Shown one piece after another: positions 12,465 through 21,574 of a stretch of DNA of 27,274 nt. The notes beneath the pieces were generated by a model, which searched no databases, was not told where the DNA came from, and saw only the letters and a list, made by a program, of their open reading frames with translations. The position numbers and the translations under genes were made by a program. The DNA comes from Candidatus Woesearchaeota archaeon (GTDB taxonomy: Archaea > Nanobdellota > Nanobdellia > Woesearchaeales > UBA10216): contig JAHFTU010000001.1 in the NCBI GenBank assembly GCA_023269295.1, positions 1 through 27,274 of the forward strand, read 5' to 3'. Position 1 is the first letter of the stretch. Each line of letters begins with the position of its first letter.

Positions 12465-13250
12465 TTATTTAGGTAAACGCGTTTCTTCTTGGCGCGCATA
12501 ATTAAGATCCCCTTTGTATCTGTCCTTTATTCCTTGAAGTGCTTCAGAAAATAATCGCATAGATATGCCGGATCTAGATGTACTTTCAGATTTGGCTATT
12601 CCAGTAAAGGAAATTATGCGGTCTGCTGTTTCCTGGGTAAGTATATCACCTCCTCGCACAGTACCTACAGATTTTTTAATGTCAAAAACTAATTCTTTTC
12701 TCTGCTCTTCAGTGAGCGGGATGGGAAGGTCAGACTTAAAGTAGACCGGTAAAAATGGGCTGCGGGCTTGATAATGGACGGCAGCGTCCAATGCTGGGAG
12801 AACTGACTTTTCCTGAACAAGATCTTCAAGAGAAACAATTATAGCCATAATAGCTTGCCCTGGTAGCGGTTGCTCGGTTTCGTTGTTAATATGAAAGTCT
12901 CGCCGCTCCATCAAGTCTAAGAAATAAGTTTTGATGCTAGGGGCGGGTTTATCACTGAAGTAGAAGTTAATGTCGTTGCCTTCTTCATCAGCTTCTACTC
13001 TACATCCTTGGCTTTTAAGACCTTCGGGATCATTCAGTTCTCTATAAAAATCACGATCTGCTTCATGAGTTGGGTATTGGCTCACCAAGTAGCCTATTAT
13101 GGCTTGATTGCCTCTTCGCATCAAAAACAGAGCTCTGGATTGGTTTGCGAGGTCTGTGAAGTGCTGCGGCTCACCACTTGCTGGGTCACTAAGCTCCAAC
13201 AGTTGCAAAAGCGTTTCAGATGGTGTTTTAACCCGTTGCCGTTCTGTCAT
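12465..13250 (-). CDS. Uncharacterised 261-aa protein, divergent partner of the ~940-aa protein
   Basis: I do not recognise this family. The N-terminal half mixes helices and acidic stretches (HEADRDFYRELNDPEGLKSQ, CRVEADEEGNDINFYFSDK). The middle has a hydrophobic segment too short and polar to be a membrane span (GQAIMAIIVSLEDLVQEKS). The C-terminal third (TEEQRKELVFDIKKSVG...ILTQETADRIISFTG...GISMRLFSEALQGIKDRY) looks like a small helical domain, faintly reminiscent of an AAA+ lid. There is no signal peptide, zinc site or P-loop. ATG 13250 has a GAGGTAAA ribosome site immediately upstream. A TATA box about 59 bp upstream implies a leader of roughly 30 nt containing an ACTCGC/GCGAGT inverted repeat (13267-13287). 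Confidence 0.75.
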   Translation of the reverse strand: MTERQRVKTPSETLLQLLELSDPASGEPQHFTDLANQSRALFLMRRGNQAIIGYLVSQYPTHEADRDFYRELNDPEGLKSQGCRVEADEEGNDINFYFSDKPAPSIKTYFLDLMERRDFHINNETEQPLPGQAIMAIIVSLEDLVQEKSVLPALDAAVHYQARSPFLPVYFKSDLPIPLTEEQRKELVFDIKKSVGTVRGGDILTQETADRIISFTGIAKSESTSRSGISMRLFSEALQGIKDRYKGDLNYARQEETRLPK

Positions 13251-13305
13251 TTTACCTCGCTTTCATACTCGCGCATAATAAGCGAGTTATGTAATCAAAC
13301 ACCAT

Positions 13306-13313
13306 ATTTAAAT
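13306..13313. promoter_or_regulatory. Symmetric TATA box between two divergent unknown genes
   Basis: ATTTAAAT is self-complementary. On the minus strand it can drive the 261-aa gene. On the plus strand it is centred 27.5 bp before an in-frame GTG (13337) of the long gene. It could therefore act in both directions. Confidence 0.5.
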
Positions 13314-13354
13314 CTTTCTATTTTCATTATTAAACAGTGGTGAAAATCAAAACA

Positions 13355-13362
13355 TTTAAATA
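13355..13362 (+). promoter_or_regulatory. Second TATA box for the ~940-aa gene
   Basis: TTTAAATA is centred 26.5 bp before ATG 13385, the leaderless geometry seen for other genes in the window. It favours the ATG at 13385 as the main start. Confidence 0.5.
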
Positions 13363-13384
13363 CTATGAAACCTGTGTGCGGTGT

Positions 13385-16207
13385 ATGGGAATGCGGCAAC
13401 TTGGGAAGCTTGCGGACTTGATAGGCAGAAATCCGGCAAAAAGGGCCATAAGAGGGGTTGCGACTAGTATTAACGACAGTGATATGGCCAAACAAGTCGG
13501 CAGTGTTTTGAAGGAGATTTACGCTACAAATGGGGGGGATGCTGCCCTTACCGCGGCAAACATCATCAGATACCTCACGGGGTCAAGAGGCGTTATGCCT
13601 GAACAACTCGTATGTACGGCCGAGGTAATGAAGCATCCTGAAGTTCTGGAAGCGCTCACGAAACTTGAAACAGGCAGCTACATTAATGACACTGCTAAAA
13701 CGGCTTTGAATTTATCTGAATTGGTTAAGCGTAACCCTGAATATTTGGCTGGAGCACTGGGGCTCATTAGTGATTGCCATAATGCCTATGTTGCAAGTTC
13801 CATCTCAGAAGGAGTATTAAACTCTATTGTAAAAGTAGGGGTCAAATTCCCGCAGAGGGAAATGGCGTTTGCGCAAATGCTTCTGTGGGTAAGAAGAGAC
13901 GGCGCGCGTGATTTTAACGATGGTATTGAAGCATCCTCAGTAGGAAGCAATATGGCGAATATGATGGAGAAGTTCGGCGACAGAAATTTTGAAAAAATAC
14001 TCACATTAACTGAGCAGTACCCAAGCGAGGTTTCTGCCAGGCTTGCTGAGATGCTTTATGATTACGTTGGGAGCGAGTTATACCTCCACGACGGCTACAT
14101 GAGAGATTCAAGTAAACCAAAGAAGTTGAGGAAAGTTTCGCTTGAAGAAGCCTTAGATGAAACTATAGGCTTAATGGCTAAGCCGGAAGTTGGCAGCTTA
14201 TTTGGAAAGATGAATGGAGAAGCTGCGCCCTTCGCTATGCTTTCCCTTGTCAAAATAGCCAGTCTTGGCGATGACGCTGTGAACGCTGCTGTTGGAACTG
14301 CGCAGCAATATCATAGGAACCTTTCAAGGTACGTGCTTGAAACCCTTGCGGAAAGCCCAGACGCTGTAAGGCTTGCGGAGAAGGCAAGAGCAATGAGGCT
14401 TCAGGAAATAGTAGGCTTCTCAAATGCTAATTCAGACTGGTGGGAACAGGTTTTGATAATTGGAGGACTCGCTGAGTTGGGTGAGGAAGCTGCTAGGGAA
14501 GCCGTACGGCTAACAACTGCGTACGGCTTAGGGAATGTCTTAAGAACATTTCTTAATGCAAAGAGTGAGAAACAAGTGCTTAACGCAGCAAGTGTAATGG
14601 CGGCCCGGGAAGTCAAGTCTACCATAGAATACTTCGGCGGGGATTCGGCTGCTGTTGTTTTATCGGCCCTCTTACGCGCTGGCGATAATAGCACAATGCG
14701 TAAGATAGCGGAAAACATCACTGTGCAAGAGGTGCAGGCCGTACTTGAGCCGTATAGCAGCGACGAAAGAGTTAGAGTAAGAACTGCCGAAGAGGCTCTT
14801 AATTTCGTCATTGGCTCAAAAAGTGTTGAAGAAATAAAGGAGCTTGCCGAAATAATGGCCCTCCCAGAAGCTGTCGAAGTAGCACACAATGGCGCAGGCA
14901 TGAGTTATAATGCCATGAGCCCCTTATTGGATGTTTTAAGAAATGTTGGGGCGGATACAGCCAAAAGATTTGCCAGAACAGTAAGCAGATTCAAAGGACA
15001 TAGTGATACGACAACTGTTGCCTACGGACTTCGCAACGTGGCCGGAGACCAAGAGACTTTCACAGCAGCATGCGACTCAATAGACCGAATTGGCGAAAAG
15101 GGGGACCAATTAACTGCGCTGTTTATTGGCAGGAGCGCTGCACGGGCAGCCCACATAATGGGAGACAAGTATAGAAGCTTCCTAAGCTATATGGAAAGGC
15201 GGGGTGGCAGGAATGACGTATTAACTGTGGAGAGAGCTTCCCCAGATGTGCGGGAGGCTGTGGCGCGGATTAAAACACCGACGAGCAGCAACACACAGAT
15301 GCACAACCTCATAAGGTTCGTAAGGTACACAGATGCAAACTACACACTCAGGGTAACGCAACAGGCTTCTGAAGATTTACAAGCGGCACTCAGAAACGCG
15401 GAAGCCGCATTACGCCAACACCTAGAACAATTTGGCATAAGGGAGGTTGAGGAGGCGTTGCAATTCCTGCCCTGGCTCCAAACAAAGGACGAGACAGCAT
15501 TGAAGGCTTTAAGAGGCGAGCAAGTCCAAAAAAGCGGCCAGAATAGGAGTTATGTGCTCAGGACAGCACAGCTAGACGCAGAAGCGCTGGCACAAGAGGT
15601 GCGGCAATATGCGAGAATTGCAGGTGTTATATTGCCAGAGCTGGCCTTGTCAAAACCGAGCATTGACTCAGTAAAGCAAGCAGCACAATACGTAATTTCT
15701 GAAATAGACAAGATAGACAGGAAAAAGGATATCTCTCGCCAAGCACTTAAAGAAGCAAAACCGAATCTTGACAGAATACTTCAGACGACAAATAATGAGG
15801 GGGAATACACGCTGCATGTTGCACCTCAGGACATTAAAGGGCAAATGGAGGCATTGCAGACAATTCCATCTTGCCTCTCGCCAGGCAGCATGTATTTCAG
15901 GCACACCCAAAATTACATGGCTAATCCAAACACGTTCTTTGCAACGATTAAAGGGAAGCAAGGGGCTGTTGGCAGAGTAACTGTCTTTACCGGAACGATA
16001 GAAGATGATAAACCTGCTATAGCGCGAGTAAGCAAACTGTATGCGATTGTGCCAGTGCGCGAAGGGGATGTTGACGAAGCTCTCAGGAAATATGCCTTAG
16101 AGACAGGCATGGTCTTCTTGGAACGCGGAATCCTGAAGGTTGACGGGTTAAGAGAAGCCTATGATGACCGTATAAGCTTTGACGGGAAGCACGTGACCAT
16201 AAGATAG
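13385..16207 (+). CDS. Uncharacterised ~940-aa all-helical repeat protein with a C-terminal alpha/beta domain
   Basis: I do not recognise the family. Residues ~1-800 are a long run of amphipathic helices of ~30-45 residues in an alpha-solenoid (ARM/HEAT-like) style, e.g. EEALDETIGLMAKPEVGSLF and KIAENITVQEVQAVLEPYSS, with many Ala/Glu/Leu helices and no Walker, zinc or nuclease motif. The last ~115 residues change character: IPSCLSPGSMYFRHTQNYM, then short strands (TFFATIKGK, AVGRVTVFTG, RVSKLYAIVPV) and helices. A GNAT-like fold is possible but is only a guess. There is no signal peptide or membrane span. Two possible starts each have a TATA box at -27: GTG 13337 (16 extra residues) and ATG 13385. 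A scaffold or toroidal interaction role would be plausible. Confidence 0.75.
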   Translation: MGMRQLGKLADLIGRNPAKRAIRGVATSINDSDMAKQVGSVLKEIYATNGGDAALTAANIIRYLTGSRGVMPEQLVCTAEVMKHPEVLEALTKLETGSYINDTAKTALNLSELVKRNPEYLAGALGLISDCHNAYVASSISEGVLNSIVKVGVKFPQREMAFAQMLLWVRRDGARDFNDGIEASSVGSNMANMMEKFGDRNFEKILTLTEQYPSEVSARLAEMLYDYVGSELYLHDGYMRDSSKPKKLRKVSLEEALDETIGLMAKPEVGSLFGKMNGEAAPFAMLSLVKIASLGDDAVNAAVGTAQQYHRNLSRYVLETLAESPDAVRLAEKARAMRLQEIVGFSNANSDWWEQVLIIGGLAELGEEAAREAVRLTTAYGLGNVLRTFLNAKSEKQVLNAASVMAAREVKSTIEYFGGDSAAVVLSALLRAGDNSTMRKIAENITVQEVQAVLEPYSSDERVRVRTAEEALNFVIGSKSVEEIKELAEIMALPEAVEVAHNGAGMSYNAMSPLLDVLRNVGADTAKRFARTVSRFKGHSDTTTVAYGLRNVAGDQETFTAACDSIDRIGEKGDQLTALFIGRSAARAAHIMGDKYRSFLSYMERRGGRNDVLTVERASPDVREAVARIKTPTSSNTQMHNLIRFVRYTDANYTLRVTQQASEDLQAALRNAEAALRQHLEQFGIREVEEALQFLPWLQTKDETALKALRGEQVQKSGQNRSYVLRTAQLDAEALAQEVRQYARIAGVILPELALSKPSIDSVKQAAQYVISEIDKIDRKKDISRQALKEAKPNLDRILQTTNNEGEYTLHVAPQDIKGQMEALQTIPSCLSPGSMYFRHTQNYMANPNTFFATIKGKQGAVGRVTVFTGTIEDDKPAIARVSKLYAIVPVREGDVDEALRKYALETGMVFLERGILKVDGLREAYDDRISFDGKHVTIR

Positions 16208-16253
16208 TGTGCCAGCAATAGCGTGGCGAGTTCAGCAATAATCGATGACGCAC

Positions 16254-19200
16254 CTACCCGAACCACTTGCCCAGCCCTTCCTGCTTCTCCTTTTCCCTGC
16301 CAAAAACAGACTCCACCCTCATCTTTGTGAGCCCAAGCACCTGCTGGAGGTAGGGCGAGACCGCATACTTTTCAGCAAGGCTTATGGCAGGCTCAAGGTA
16401 CTTTATTATTGAGCCCTCGGAAATTGTGAACAGTATCTTGCCGCTGCACTTGTCACAGACGCCAGACAGCGGGGGCCTCCTGAACTTCGTGTTGCACTTG
16501 AGGCAGCGGAACTGCTGGGTTGAGAATTTCCTCAAATTGCCCCTCACGTCTTTTAACAGGTGTTTTTCTATAACCAGGCGGGCAACATCCTGGGCGTCAA
16601 CAGCCCGGATTTTTTCAGCGAGAACCATCTGGCCCTTGAGCTTTTCCTCCATGGAAGGCAGGATTTTGTAAGCAGAACAATTAACGCCGATGTTGACGCT
16701 CGAAAGCGGATGAGTATACCCAACGCCCTCATACTGCCTTGGAGTGTTAAGGCGGTGCCCTAGAAGCTCAACTTTTACCTCCTGAGGAAGCTTGCCCTGA
16801 AGCGCGGCCTCGTAAAGCTCCAGCGGATATGACCATGCAACGTCAAACCTGTGAGCCATGTCATCAACCTCAGCAGGCACCAATCTTGATGTGAGTACGA
16901 GCGGGCTGTCCATGGTCTTGGCGCCCCTTGAATCAGGAAGAAACTGCCTTGAGAAGTTCAAAAGAGCATCAAGCACAAGCATGACACAAGCCTCATCGCC
17001 ATCAGCATCCCTACGCATGGCAGCATGGAAAAGAGGATGGGCAAAGAATGCCTGGGTGTTTGAAAAGCCAATTATCCTCCCAACAATGCCTGCTGAGATG
17101 TGAGGGGCAAGGCCAATGACAAGGTGACCGACAAGATCCTCCTTTGCAGCGATATTGTAAAAGGAAGGCTCCTTATAGAACCGAACAAGCAGGTCATCGA
17201 CAAATTTGGAAATCCTGAAAAGAACAGCTGATGAGCTTTCATCAGTAGACTCAATGTTCGTAGGCAGTACCACATCCTGAGGCTTCAGCTCAAGAATCTG
17301 GTGCTCATTCTCAAGCGGCCTGCCGTGAATGTCCTTATCATAGCCGAGCTCAACGAGCTTGGAAACAGGAGTCCTAACCTCAACAGGCGTAAAATGGGTA
17401 AGCGGGAGCTCGCTCATGTCATACCTTATCGTGCCATCCTTGTTGACGCAAAGCTCGTGCTTTGCCCTCAGGATTCCCTTTGCAAAGTTCTCCGGGATGT
17501 GGTCCTTGTTGGACGTGCCCCTTACACCTTTTATAAGGTCAGGGTGAGTACTTTCCTTGATTGTGTGGAGTGCTGCATCAAAAAAATGCTTAATCTCAAT
17601 TGGCCTTCTTGAGTATGGCTTGTAATCGTGAGGGCACTTCTCAATAACGCCACACTTGTCGCAGAAAAACATCTTCTGGGTTTTCCCGTTGCATGTCTCG
17701 CAGACAGGGTAAATTGTCTGGGCATTGCATGCGCGGCAAAATGTAATGGGAAAATCTGAAACAACCCGGCCAGCCACAATGGCTTCCTGGAATGAGCGAA
17801 GCCTGCCGCCTTCCTCACCAACAGGGAAAAGAACATGCGGGCTTCCGGTAAGCTTGCGCATCTTTGCCTTCTCAGGCCTGCCCATCCTGGCACCTATGAA
17901 AGTGCCGCCCTTATCCCTAAGCTGGAACAAGGAAACCACTCTCGCCAAATCCAAGCCTGAATTTAGGGGTAACGAGGGTGATTGGGAAGCTGATGACGAC
18001 AGGGCAGACGCAACTGCCGAAGCTTTTTCCTTGATGATGTCTGCAAATGATGCTGAGGTTTCAGTGGAAGAGAACAGGAGCCTCACATCAATGCCAAGGG
18101 AAGCAAGGAAAGGGATTGCATCAGCATGGGCTATGACAACAAACTCGCTGTTAACAAAAAGGTGCGGCAGGCCAATAAGCTCAAGCGCCCTTTTACCATT
18201 CTTATCCTGAACACTGTGGCCGACAGGGATAATAATCTTGACTTTGCCTGATTCGAGCACAAGCCTCCCATTAGCCAACAGGCTCAGGAGGTCAGTGAAC
18301 TGGTCTGGCACTAACGAAGACCAGAAATATGTGAAAAAAGGATGAAGAGGAACTCTAAGAACTTCAGAAAGCCTTATTGCCAGCTCGGGCGAGGGCTTCG
18401 GAAAAGGGCTGGAAATGGCGAGCTGGAGCTCTTCAACAGGCAAGGATGTTTTCCCAGCAAGCACATCAAAAGAAAATAGCCCGAACTTTTCTGAAGCGGC
18501 TTTTTTAACCTCTTCAGCATACCACTCCTCACAGTAGCCTGCCGGAGCCAAAACATGGGCGCGGTCATAAAAATCACCGTATGAAATCAGCAAGTCACCA
18601 AGATAAATTATCTCGGCAACAGTTGCTGCACGGGAGCGGGCAGCGCTCTCTGAATCCAGGCGCATAACAGAGCCGTCAAGCAACCTGACAATCGGGCCCT
18701 CTATTGAATCGCAGGGAGTGATGGCTGCAGCCTTGCCCGGCCTTTCAACCTTGAGCTGGGTTCCTGTTGCAACAAACTTGTCCAAAACAATCATGGTGGC
18801 AGGATGCACGCCGGCAGCAGAATAGCCGCCTGCCCTGGTTTTGCCATACCTCAAGCGAAAGCCCCCCTGGCGAAGCGGGTGGGTTAGCACAGGCCGGCCG
18901 GCGACCAAGTCAGTAATAAAAGTGTAATCAGGGGCGAGCTTCCTGGATTCCTCGCCTTTCTCTTTGCTCATGCTTTTCTTTTTCTTCTGCAACGCAATAA
19001 ACTTCTCAAGAAAAGACCAGTCAAGGTCAAACGTTAACTGAAGCCGCTTGAGCTCCTTCCATAGCTTTGGGGCCTTGAAAGCCAGCATAGAAACAACAAG
19101 GCATACCCCGCCCCGTATCCTGTTTGTCTCAATCCTTGGCAGGTCCTTGTAGTTGCTCACCTCAAACTTCTCAGTGGGGTCGCCATCAACTTCAATCGGG

Positions 19201-19880
19201 CAGTTCCTTATGAGATAATCAATCTCGTCCTCGCTGGCCTTGTATTGCAGGTTGGTAACGCGCTCGTGATAATCATCAAGCTCTGTTACCAAGCGCTTCA
19301 CCTCCAAATCATCAGGGTCATACGCACCATAGCCTGCCTTCCTTCTAAGATAATCGGCGAGCACAAGGCAAAAAGCAGCGGCAGTGCCGCCAGCACCCCT
19401 GATAGGCCCAGCAAAAACAGCCGCAAAGTATTCCTTCCCATCATGGCGCTTCTTCACCTTCAGCTCAATAAAGCCCTCAAGAGGGGCAGAAACAACACCC
19501 GTAGTATGATAAGCGAAGCCAGTCCTGATTCCTGTCTCAAGCGCCTCGTGCTTATCCTTAAACTGGCAGAACTTGCCGCTCGCAACCTCATCAGCAATAA
19601 TCAGGGCAACCTCCCAGGCAAGCGCACCGTACTGGCCTTCAAGCTCCTGGATTCTTGCAGCAACTCCGCTGCCAATAAGGGCAGGCGCAACAGCAGACAC
19701 AAGGCCAACAACCCTCTCGGCGAGATTGGTAGCCAGCGGGATGTCTACAAAAGGCTCAGGGTCATAGCCCTTCTGGCGTGCAAGGCCTGCAGCTGCATAG
19801 CACTGCTTAAGCTTGCCTTCAACCTCAGAAAAGTACCTGTCAATTTCAGGGCTCGTTTCCTTTTTCCCGTCAGCTCTCAT
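16254..19880 (-). CDS. polC: DNA polymerase D large (catalytic) subunit DP2
   Basis: The 1208-aa catalytic subunit of the archaeal replicative D-family polymerase. The N-terminus (EIDRYFSEVEGKLKQCYAAAGLARQKGYDPEP) and FAGPIRGAGGTAAAFC are family hallmarks. The double-psi-beta-barrel active site is DADGDEACVML, with Asp960 and Asp962 matching the two catalytic Asp of Pyrococcus DP2. Zinc modules include CRACNAQTIYPVCETC (middle) and RCLKCNTKFRRPPLSGVCDKC (near the C-terminus). The protein ends QEGLGKWFG, an exact PIP-box pattern (Q-x2-L-x2-W-F) for PCNA binding. No intein is present. It starts 9 bp after DP1 with GGGGG upstream of the ATG, and is the last gene of the orc1-DP1-DP2 operon. Confidence 0.97.
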   Translation of the reverse strand: MRADGKKETSPEIDRYFSEVEGKLKQCYAAAGLARQKGYDPEPFVDIPLATNLAERVVGLVSAVAPALIGSGVAARIQELEGQYGALAWEVALIIADEVASGKFCQFKDKHEALETGIRTGFAYHTTGVVSAPLEGFIELKVKKRHDGKEYFAAVFAGPIRGAGGTAAAFCLVLADYLRRKAGYGAYDPDDLEVKRLVTELDDYHERVTNLQYKASEDEIDYLIRNCPIEVDGDPTEKFEVSNYKDLPRIETNRIRGGVCLVVSMLAFKAPKLWKELKRLQLTFDLDWSFLEKFIALQKKKKSMSKEKGEESRKLAPDYTFITDLVAGRPVLTHPLRQGGFRLRYGKTRAGGYSAAGVHPATMIVLDKFVATGTQLKVERPGKAAAITPCDSIEGPIVRLLDGSVMRLDSESAARSRAATVAEIIYLGDLLISYGDFYDRAHVLAPAGYCEEWYAEEVKKAASEKFGLFSFDVLAGKTSLPVEELQLAISSPFPKPSPELAIRLSEVLRVPLHPFFTYFWSSLVPDQFTDLLSLLANGRLVLESGKVKIIIPVGHSVQDKNGKRALELIGLPHLFVNSEFVVIAHADAIPFLASLGIDVRLLFSSTETSASFADIIKEKASAVASALSSSASQSPSLPLNSGLDLARVVSLFQLRDKGGTFIGARMGRPEKAKMRKLTGSPHVLFPVGEEGGRLRSFQEAIVAGRVVSDFPITFCRACNAQTIYPVCETCNGKTQKMFFCDKCGVIEKCPHDYKPYSRRPIEIKHFFDAALHTIKESTHPDLIKGVRGTSNKDHIPENFAKGILRAKHELCVNKDGTIRYDMSELPLTHFTPVEVRTPVSKLVELGYDKDIHGRPLENEHQILELKPQDVVLPTNIESTDESSSAVLFRISKFVDDLLVRFYKEPSFYNIAAKEDLVGHLVIGLAPHISAGIVGRIIGFSNTQAFFAHPLFHAAMRRDADGDEACVMLVLDALLNFSRQFLPDSRGAKTMDSPLVLTSRLVPAEVDDMAHRFDVAWSYPLELYEAALQGKLPQEVKVELLGHRLNTPRQYEGVGYTHPLSSVNIGVNCSAYKILPSMEEKLKGQMVLAEKIRAVDAQDVARLVIEKHLLKDVRGNLRKFSTQQFRCLKCNTKFRRPPLSGVCDKCSGKILFTISEGSIIKYLEPAISLAEKYAVSPYLQQVLGLTKMRVESVFGREKEKQEGLGKWFG

Positions 19881-19889
19881 TTTGCCCCC

Positions 19890-21554
19890 TTATTTCCCAA
19901 AGTTAATGATTTTTGTGACACCTGTCTTCAAATTAAAGACAGGCAGCCTTGACGGCTGCGGGTTATGGCCCATGCGCTCCTGGAATTTTGTCTTGCCCTG
20001 CCAGCATGAGCTGTTTATCAAAGCAACCCCCTTATAATCTGAGACTGAGGTCCTGTGGACGTGGCCTGTCGCAAATATGTCAGGAACAATCCCAATAAAA
20101 AGGGGGTCAGTTGCATGGTCAGGCAGGATTAATGTGGACGTGTGAGCTGGCGCAAGATGCCTGCGCTGGAGCAAAAACTTCATAATCATGTCGGCGCGGT
20201 CATAGCCGCCGTTCTTCCTTATAGAATCAACATTCGCAACATAGTAATCAAAGCTGTAGCCGTGATAAAGCAGAACATCAAAACCGGAAAAAGTCGCTGA
20301 GGCATCAATGTTGACCACAGCAGGGTTTGACACAGAAATTACATTCGGGAGCTTGAGCAGCGGGGCTGCAAAGTCAGCAGCCAGGGCTGTCTGCGGCTCA
20401 GCTGCCCTTGTGGCATCATGATTGCCAGGGGAAATGATAATCGCTATGTGCTGCGGGATTTCGGACAAAAAGTCAGCACACAGCTGGTACTGCTCCTTTA
20501 CATCCTTAATGGCAAGCTCTTCATACTGGTCCTGATAAACCCCAACACCATCAACGATGTCGCCAGCCACCAAAACATACTTCACCTTGCCTGCAATTTC
20601 GCGCTGGGTAGGGTTGCCCAAGTTCCCGTTAATCCATTTGAGAAAACGCCTGAACTCCTCTTCCAAGAACTGTGCAGAGCCAAAATGGAGGTCAGACATA
20701 AAAACAGCGTAGCCCTCCTCAGGGGAATGCTTGGGCTCCCGCAACGGAATGTCAGGCAGAACAATGTTGTTTGCAAACAGGGCGCCGCTCCTGGCGTTTC
20801 CTGTAACCGCAACAACCTCATCAAAAACAAGGTCCTGAGCAAGCTCAAATATCTCCCTACGCGACTTGTTGACAATAACATTAATCACCCCAGTATGGTC
20901 CTCAAGCGTGAGCACTATATGGCCCTGCTTTGTCTGCTGCTTGTCCTTTACTATGCCTATAATCGCTGCTGATTCAGAAACATTGCTGCCCTTGAGCCTC
21001 GCAATTTGCACCAGGCCTGTCAGCTCGGCACGCTGGGCAAGCACACCCTGGATTGACTTGTAGCGCGCATTGTAATAGCTCACAAAGTCAGCTACCTCCC
21101 TCTTGGAAGGTGAGGTAGCATATGATGACACAACCCTTACTGAACCAGACTTGCCTGATTGCAAATCTGGTTGAATGCTGAACTTTGACATGGGACCGGC
21201 TTTCTTTGACTCTGCCTGCTGCAAGGAAAGCGCGCTAAGAAAGTTGGTGTAAGGCTCGGATTTCTGCTTCTTTTCTGAAATCGCCTTGGACCTTTCAAGC
21301 TCAAGCCAGTTCACACTGAATTCCTTGCTCTTAATAAGTTCATCAACATCCTTGTTAATGACAAGAAACTGGCCTGCGCTGTTCGGGCTGTTCTGTGGGA
21401 GATTTTTAAGCTCACCGGCATCGGCGCGGCCCATCGCGGCAAGAAACTCAGGGCTGACAAGGATGTTGTTCTTCAGCAGCTCTTCTATGCGGCTTTTCCT
21501 CCTGGTAAGCTCTTCTGCTGGCAGAGCATCAAATCCATCGTTAGCACGGCTCAT
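19890..21554 (-). CDS. polB: DNA polymerase D small (exonuclease) subunit DP1
   Basis: A 554-aa subunit with an N-terminal helical domain, an OB-fold at about 190-285 (VSESAAIIGIVKDKQQTKQGHIVLTLEDHTGVINVIV) and a C-terminal Mre11-like calcineurin phosphoesterase domain. All metal-binding motifs are present: MSDLHFGS, VAGDIVDG, PGNHDATR, LYHGYSFD and ATGHVHRT. This indicates an active 3'-5' proofreading exonuclease, unlike the inactive B subunits of eukaryotic polymerases. ATG 21554 is preferred because GGGTGA lies upstream with suitable spacing; a GTG start at 21566 would fall inside that motif and add four residues. It is sandwiched between orc1 (21-bp gap) and DP2. Confidence 0.95.
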   Translation of the reverse strand: MSRANDGFDALPAEELTRRKSRIEELLKNNILVSPEFLAAMGRADAGELKNLPQNSPNSAGQFLVINKDVDELIKSKEFSVNWLELERSKAISEKKQKSEPYTNFLSALSLQQAESKKAGPMSKFSIQPDLQSGKSGSVRVVSSYATSPSKREVADFVSYYNARYKSIQGVLAQRAELTGLVQIARLKGSNVSESAAIIGIVKDKQQTKQGHIVLTLEDHTGVINVIVNKSRREIFELAQDLVFDEVVAVTGNARSGALFANNIVLPDIPLREPKHSPEEGYAVFMSDLHFGSAQFLEEEFRRFLKWINGNLGNPTQREIAGKVKYVLVAGDIVDGVGVYQDQYEELAIKDVKEQYQLCADFLSEIPQHIAIIISPGNHDATRAAEPQTALAADFAAPLLKLPNVISVSNPAVVNIDASATFSGFDVLLYHGYSFDYYVANVDSIRKNGGYDRADMIMKFLLQRRHLAPAHTSTLILPDHATDPLFIGIVPDIFATGHVHRTSVSDYKGVALINSSCWQGKTKFQERMGHNPQPSRLPVFNLKTGVTKIINFGK

Positions 21555-21563
21555 TTTTTGATT

Positions 21564-21569
21564 CACCCA
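21564..21569 (-). promoter_or_regulatory. Shine-Dalgarno motif deciding the DP1 start
   Basis: GGGTGA on the minus strand precedes ATG 21554 by nine bases. It overlaps the alternative GTG start at 21566, arguing against that codon. Confidence 0.45.
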
Positions 21570-21574
21570 GCCAA

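Noticed and set aside
16208..16253. Short gap between the ~940-aa gene and DP2, checked for a tRNA or terminator
   Set aside because: It is only 46 bp, with no cloverleaf and no oligo-T run in either direction.
16254..19880. Inteins in DP2 or MCM, which are frequent insertion sites in archaea
   Set aside because: Both proteins have normal family length, and motifs around the active sites are uninterrupted.
19245..19952. Plus-strand 235-codon frame opposite the start of DP2
   Set aside because: It is a shadow of the DP2 N-terminal coding region. There is no promoter or ribosome site and no family resemblance.
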